The notes beneath the pieces are model-generated. The model did not search any database and was not told the DNA's origin. It worked only from the letters and a program-made list of their open reading frames with translations. Source: JAUWVG01 sp964633715 (lineage in GTDB: Bacteria; Acidobacteriota; Aminicenantia; Aminicenantales; Aminicenantaceae). From it: a stretch of DNA of 10,674 nucleotides. The translations under genes and the position numbers were made by a program. Location of the stretch: positions 1 to 10,674 of the forward strand of contig CAZWHQ010000080.1 of the NCBI GenBank assembly GCA_964633715.1. The letters run 5' to 3'. This document shows, in pieces, positions 7,444 to 10,674 of this stretch (positions are counted from its first letter, which is position 1; every line of letters starts with the position of its first letter).

Positions 7444-8862
7444 ATGTTTAAACGATTTTTGATTCTAATGGGCATAGTTTTCGTTCTGTTGACCCAAGCT
7501 GTTATGGGAACCATAAATTCAGATTTTGAAAAAACAAAATTAGATGTTTTAAAAAGAGTTGAAGCGCGAAGGAAACAAATGATCGAAGTTTCAGATGCGA
7601 TATGGGAGTATGCGGAAATCGCCCTTCTTGAATATAAATCATCAAAGCTTCTTGCCGATAATGTAGAACAAGAGGGATTTAATGTGGAGAGGGGAGTGGC
7701 TGATTTAGAAACGGCTTTTGTAGCGGATTACGGTTCAGGAAGTCCGGTCATTGGGATCCTGGCTGAATATGATGCACTCCCTGGATTGTCTCAAAAAGGA
7801 GCAGGACATGGATGTGGACATAATCTTTTTGGAGCAGGAAGTTTTGGTGCCGCTCTAGTGATTAAGGACCTCATTAAAGAAGGTGAACTCTCTGGGACGA
7901 TAAAGCTCTATGGTTGTCCTGCAGAAGAAGATGTTGGGGGAAAGTTATATATGGCTAGAGAGGGATTGTTTGACGATCTCGATGCCTGTCTTGCCTGGCA
8001 TCCAAGCTATGAAACAAGTGTAGATGTTAGAGGAAGTCAAGCTATCGATGATCTATACATAGAATTTTTCGGCAAAACTTCTCATGCCGCTTTTGATCCG
8101 TGGCAGGGGAGGAGCGCCCTTGATGCACTAGAGATGGCCACTTTTGGTATCAATCTCCTTAGAGAACATGTTAAGCCTACGGTACGAATCCACTATGTTG
8201 TTCTGGAAGGAGGAAAAGTACCCAATGTTGTTCCTGAGTACTCGAAATTATGGCTTTGGGTCCGAGACTCCACGAGAGTTGGAGTTAAAAGTGTTTTCAG
8301 TCGTATAGAAAATATCGTTTCTGGCGCTGCCATAGCTACAGAAACAAAATCAAAAATCGAAAATTTGGGCAGCTATCATGAAATGCTGGTGAATCTGACA
8401 GGATCTAAGGTCATGCAAAAGAATTTAGAATGGATTGGACCTATAGAATACACTCCTGAAGAGGTTGAATTTGCAAATAAACTGCAAAAAGAATCAAAAG
8501 TGGCTGAAATAGGCATGGTTTCTGACATCAAAAAGCTTCAAGATCCAAATAAAGAACCGGAGGGTGGATCCACTGATGTCGCAGAAGTGAGTTGGATCAC
8601 TCCTACACTTCACATTTCGACAACCTGTGCACCCTATGAGATCCCGTGGCACAGTACCGCCGTAGTCGCATCGAGCAAACATCCTGTGGGATACAAGGGG
8701 ATGGTTTTAGCAGCAAAAGTCCTTGCGACTACTGCTGTAGATTTATATAAAGATCCAGATATCCTTGTTGAAATGAAAAATGAATTTGTAACTTCATTGG
8801 ATGGTTATGTATACACCAGTGGAATCCCCAAGGATAAAAAACCACCTATACGGAAAAAATAA
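7444..8862 (+). CDS. Exported M20D family amidohydrolase, AbgB-like
   Basis: This 472-residue protein is closest in pattern to AbgB, the p-aminobenzoyl-glutamate hydrolase subunit, and to other M20D amidohydrolases (hippurate, indole-acetyl-amino-acid). Numbering from the ATG at 7444: 'GILAEYDALPGLSQ' is at 104-117, 'GHGCGHNLFG' with ligands C124 and H126, 'GCPAEEDVGGK' with E161 (catalytic) and E162 (ligand), 'AWHPSY' with H186, and C-terminal 'PWHSTAV' with H403. The insert 'GKTSHAAFDPWQGRSALDA' at 210-228 belongs to the dimerisation domain, and 'GGSTDVAEVSW' at 374-384 is typical of the AbgB branch. Unlike E. coli AbgB as I remember it, this protein has an N-terminal hydrophobic segment (about residues 4-21, 'FKRFLILMGIVFVLLTQAVMG') that looks like a signal peptide or anchor. 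It should release an amino acid from an N-acyl or N-aroyl conjugate outside the cytoplasm; the conjugate is unknown. It is the last gene before a strong terminator. Confidence 0.9.
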   Translation: MFKRFLILMGIVFVLLTQAVMGTINSDFEKTKLDVLKRVEARRKQMIEVSDAIWEYAEIALLEYKSSKLLADNVEQEGFNVERGVADLETAFVADYGSGSPVIGILAEYDALPGLSQKGAGHGCGHNLFGAGSFGAALVIKDLIKEGELSGTIKLYGCPAEEDVGGKLYMAREGLFDDLDACLAWHPSYETSVDVRGSQAIDDLYIEFFGKTSHAAFDPWQGRSALDALEMATFGINLLREHVKPTVRIHYVVLEGGKVPNVVPEYSKLWLWVRDSTRVGVKSVFSRIENIVSGAAIATETKSKIENLGSYHEMLVNLTGSKVMQKNLEWIGPIEYTPEEVEFANKLQKESKVAEIGMVSDIKKLQDPNKEPEGGSTDVAEVSWITPTLHISTTCAPYEIPWHSTAVVASSKHPVGYKGMVLAAKVLATTAVDLYKDPDILVEMKNEFVTSLDGYVYTSGIPKDKKPPIRKK

Positions 8863-8885
8863 TTTGATGTGAATTATTGAGGTGT

Positions 8886-8909
8886 CGGCCAATAAATAGA
8901 CGGCCAATA
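8886..8909. repeat. Two direct copies of CGGCCAATA
   Basis: CGGCCAATA occurs at 8886-8894 and again at 8901-8909, a 15-bp period, shortly after the M20D stop codon. The first copy overlaps TGTCGGC (8883-8889), which recurs in both arms of the palindrome at 8945-8968. The repeats are clear in the sequence. A role as operator or partition site for parAB is only a guess. Confidence 0.5.
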
Positions 8910-8944
8910 GGCTGATTAACTTATTTATTTTCAAGCAGATCTAG

Positions 8945-8980
8945 AAAATGTCGGCATGCCGACATTTTTTTATTTTTTTT
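8945..8980 (+). terminator. Rho-independent terminator built on a 24-bp perfect palindrome
   Basis: Positions 8945-8968 are a perfect palindrome centred between 8956 and 8957, with core TGTCGGCATGCCGACA. As RNA it folds into a 10-bp stem with a CAUG loop. It runs into seven T (8965-8971), one A and eight T (8973-8980). This is a strong intrinsic terminator for the operon ending with the M20D gene and isolates parAB. Because it is a perfect DNA palindrome about 70 bp before parA, a protein-binding role (parS-like or operator) is also possible. Confidence 0.8.
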
Positions 8981-8981
8981 C

Positions 8982-9008
8982 TTGCTATTTATTAAATAAT
9001 TATATAGT
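8982..9008 (+). promoter_or_regulatory. Weak candidate promoter for parAB
   Basis: TTGCTA (8982-8987) and TATAGT (9003-9008) resemble -35 and -10 hexamers, but the 15-bp spacer is short. The region is very AT-rich, so chance matches are likely. It is the only candidate between the terminator and parA; a start near 9015 would leave a leader of about 25 nt. Confidence 0.3.
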
Positions 9009-9028
9009 TTAGTTTCAACGCACCTGCT

Positions 9029-9032
9029 GGAG
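9029..9032 (+). promoter_or_regulatory. Ribosome binding site that sets a TTG start for parA
   Basis: GGAG (within GGAGAGA) lies 7 nt before TTG at 9040. The protein then begins MIIAITNQKGGVGKTT, the standard ParA N-terminus, which confirms the unusual TTG start. Confidence 0.75.
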
Positions 9033-9039
9033 AGAAAGT

Positions 9040-9804
9040 TTGATCATTGCGATAACGAATCAGAAAGGTGGAGTAGGAAAGACAACCTCTGCTATAAATC
9101 TTTCAGCTGCACTTGCATTTAAAGGAAAAAACACGCTTCTTATCGATACGGACCCACAGGCCCATAGTTCTTTGTCCGTCGTGAGAGATCCCCATGCTCA
9201 AGAAAGATCCATCTATGACGTTCTTGTTGAGAATGAAAAGAAAATGGCTGATGTCATTATGCAGTCAACAATCCCAGGATTAAAAGTCATTATGTCAAAA
9301 ATTGCAATGGCTAAGCTTGAAACCACATTGATTGGTGAAATCGATGGCCATTACCGGTTAAAAGATAAGCTCGATGCCATTAAAAAGCTATTTGACTTTA
9401 TCATTATCGATACGCCGCCTAATTTGGGTTTAATCACCCTAAACTCGCTTGTGGCTGCCGATCAGATCATTATACCCATACAATCTTCGTTTCTATGTCT
9501 AGAGGGGACTGATGATCTGCTGGAAACCATAGATAAAGTCAGGAAAGTAGCCAATCCGAATCTGCAAGTACTTGGAGTGATGATCACTATGCATGATAAG
9601 CGGACGAACATTTCAAAAGATGTTGTTGAGAGGATAAAAAAGGTGTTTGGCAAGAAGGTTTTTAAAACAGTTGTCTCAAAAAGTGTAAAATTAGAAGAAA
9701 GTCCGGCGTATAAAGAATCGATTTTTACGTTTGCTCCTCATTCGGTAGGAGCGATACAATACCAAAATGTCGCCGAGGAGATAATAAAACGTGCAAGGAA
9801 CTAG
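9040..9804 (+). CDS. parA: ParA/Soj family partition ATPase
   Basis: The 254-residue protein is a deviant Walker-type ATPase that would bind nucleoid DNA in its ATP form and drive segregation of DNA bound by ParB. The deviant Walker A motif is 'KGGVGKTT' at 9-16, with signature Lys K9 and K14. 'LLIDTDPQAH' with D36 is Walker A', and 'FIIIDTPPN' with D124 is Walker B. The chain starts directly at the Walker A strand, with no N-terminal HTH extension, so it is the short Soj-like type rather than the long P1/F plasmid type. The start is TTG at 9040, set by GGAG. Its end overlaps parB by 14 bp. No rsmG/gidB lies upstream, so this is not the usual location next to an origin; a second chromosomal parAB, an integrated replicon, or a lineage-specific arrangement are all possible. 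The region looks more AT-rich than the peptidase genes. Confidence 0.92.
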   Translation: MIIAITNQKGGVGKTTSAINLSAALAFKGKNTLLIDTDPQAHSSLSVVRDPHAQERSIYDVLVENEKKMADVIMQSTIPGLKVIMSKIAMAKLETTLIGEIDGHYRLKDKLDAIKKLFDFIIIDTPPNLGLITLNSLVAADQIIIPIQSSFLCLEGTDDLLETIDKVRKVANPNLQVLGVMITMHDKRTNISKDVVERIKKVFGKKVFKTVVSKSVKLEESPAYKESIFTFAPHSVGAIQYQNVAEEIIKRARN

Positions 9805-10624
9805 AAAAAGCGGTCTACCCGAACAATTGAGAATGAGACATGACCATCATTATGTCGATCTCATCTCAAAAAGGAGCACAGGTCCTACAATCCGAATGAT
9901 TAAAATTGAAAAAATTGAACCTAGCGCAAGACAACCTAGGAATCAATTAGGTGATCTAAAGGATTTAACAGCGTCTATTAAAGAAAAAGGTGTACTTGAG
10001 CCTCTTCTTGTGCGTCCTGTTGAAGGACGTTATGAAATAATTGCAGGAGAAAGACGCTTTAGGGCCTCTAAAAAAGCGAATTTAAAGGAAATTCCGTGTA
10101 TTGAGATGGATGTAGAGGACAGCGAAGCTATGGAAATTTCGCTGATTGAAAATGTGCAGCGAAAAGATTTGGATGTTTTTGAGGAAGCCGATGGATTGCG
10201 CGCTTTAGCTGACATTTATGGATACAATCACTCACAGGTTGCAGAAAAAATCGGAAAATCACGATCTACAATTACAGAAACTATGAATATAAGTAAAATT
10301 CCATTTGAAATTCGGAAAATCTGTAAAGAATTTGATATTACAAGCCGAACAACACTCATTGAGATTTCAAAACAGAAATCTTTGGAAGATATGCAGCAGC
10401 TTATTCAACAAATCAAGGAGAGAGATCTAAAGCGTGAAGATACTCGAGAACTGTCAAAAAAAATGAAGGGTTCTGACGTTAAAATTAAGCGTTATGTGTA
10501 TAATTATCGGGGGAAAGATACTGATTTTTATAAACTGCGCATTGAATTTAAAAAGCAAAATGTAAACAAATCTGACATTATTCGAATTCTTGAGGAGATA
10601 CTGAAAAAACTGAAGAAATCATAA
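9791..10624 (+). CDS. parB: ParB/Spo0J family partition protein
   Basis: The 277-residue protein starts at GTG 9791, with GAGGAG at 9775-9780, 10 nt upstream. It has the ParB N-terminal CTPase domain: 'QPRNQLGDLKDLTASIKEKGVLEPLLVRP' spans about 48-76, 'GERRFRA' at 86-92 is the C-motif and 'ENVQRKDL' at 120-127 the P-motif. A helix-turn-helix at about 146-167 ('YNHSQVAEKIGKSRSTITET') would read a parS site. It should bind and spread from its centromere and stimulate ParA. The first 30 residues ('RKSGLPEQLRMRHDHHYVDLI') differ from the short 'GLGRGL' peptide of classic chromosomal ParB. The C-terminal part (about 233-277, 'KRYVYNYRGKDTDFYKLRIEF' then a Lys-rich helix) is not the canonical leucine-zipper end I would expect. 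The parA overlap implies coupled expression. No consensus chromosomal parS was seen in the window. Confidence 0.9.
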   Translation: MQGTRKSGLPEQLRMRHDHHYVDLISKRSTGPTIRMIKIEKIEPSARQPRNQLGDLKDLTASIKEKGVLEPLLVRPVEGRYEIIAGERRFRASKKANLKEIPCIEMDVEDSEAMEISLIENVQRKDLDVFEEADGLRALADIYGYNHSQVAEKIGKSRSTITETMNISKIPFEIRKICKEFDITSRTTLIEISKQKSLEDMQQLIQQIKERDLKREDTRELSKKMKGSDVKIKRYVYNYRGKDTDFYKLRIEFKKQNVNKSDIIRILEEILKKLKKS

Positions 10625-10645
10625 TATTTTTTTTATTATAATTAG

Positions 10646-10674
10646 TTGACATAATAACCCTTATGCGACACAAT
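10646..10674 (+). promoter_or_regulatory. Sigma70-type promoter at the right edge, reading out of the window
   Basis: TTGACA (10646-10651, a perfect -35) is followed after exactly 17 bp by CACAAT (10669-10674), a four-of-six match to TATAAT. It begins 21 bp after the parB stop codon. It would transcribe a gene beyond the window, implying that parAB is not simply cotranscribed with its downstream neighbour. Confidence 0.5.

Noticed and set aside
8863..9039. Consensus chromosomal parS (TGTTTCACGTGAAACA) near parAB
   Set aside because: No match was seen in this gap or elsewhere in the window by reading; only the unrelated TGTCGGCATGCCGACA palindrome is present.
10624..10640. T-rich run after parB as a terminator
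   Set aside because: No GC-containing hairpin precedes it; the flanking sequence is only A/T, so an intrinsic terminator is not supported.

Overview
The window looks like chromosomal DNA of a moderately AT-rich Gram-negative-type bacterium. It carries an S9 peptidase, a roughly 930-residue exported M14 protein, a Tat-exported class V aminotransferase-fold protein, secreted amidohydrolases and a ParB with a 'GLP..RMRHD.HYV' N-terminus. Together these recall Acidobacteriota and especially Aminicenantia-like genomes. That assignment is inferred from remembered family character; no 16S or other marker gene is present.

Layout: (1) positions 1-296 hold the 3' end of an S9 (prolyl oligopeptidase/acylaminoacyl peptidase) gene. 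(2) 334-3126 encodes a secreted M14 zinc carboxypeptidase-like protein, 37 bp downstream and probably cotranscribed. (3) 3119-4447, minus strand, encodes a Tat-signal, PLP-dependent class V aminotransferase-fold protein whose 3' end overlaps the M14 gene tail-to-tail by 8 bp. (4) From a divergent intergenic region, the plus strand continues with an ATP-NAD kinase/AcoX-like protein (about 4544-5686), a probable lipoprotein amidohydrolase of the YtcJ/Amidohydro_3 type (5697-7391) and an exported M20D amidohydrolase of the AbgB type (7444-8862). These three probably form one operon. (5) A 177-bp gap holds short repeats and a strong terminator built on a 24-bp perfect palindrome. (6) 9040-10624 is a parA-parB pair with TTG and GTG starts and a 14-bp overlap. 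A good sigma70-type promoter follows at the right edge and points out of the window.

How the genes fit together: the first 8.9 kb looks like a peptide and amide catabolism neighbourhood working largely outside the cytoplasm. The M14 protein has a Sec signal peptide, the aminotransferase-fold protein a twin-arginine signal, the YtcJ-like enzyme a probable lipoprotein signal, and the M20D enzyme an N-terminal hydrophobic signal. Most of the expected metal- or cofactor-binding residues are visible, so these look like active enzymes, but their exact substrates cannot be read from sequence. The kinase-like protein is the only clearly cytoplasmic member. The parAB pair is a separate transcription unit, set off by the terminator, and is visibly more AT-rich than the peptidase genes. 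No rsmG or rsmH lies upstream of parA, so it is not in the usual parAB context next to an origin.

I found no RNA genes, CRISPR arrays, insertion sequences or convincing phage genes. The least explained features are the parAB pair with its upstream palindrome/repeat region, and the Tat-exported PLP enzyme.
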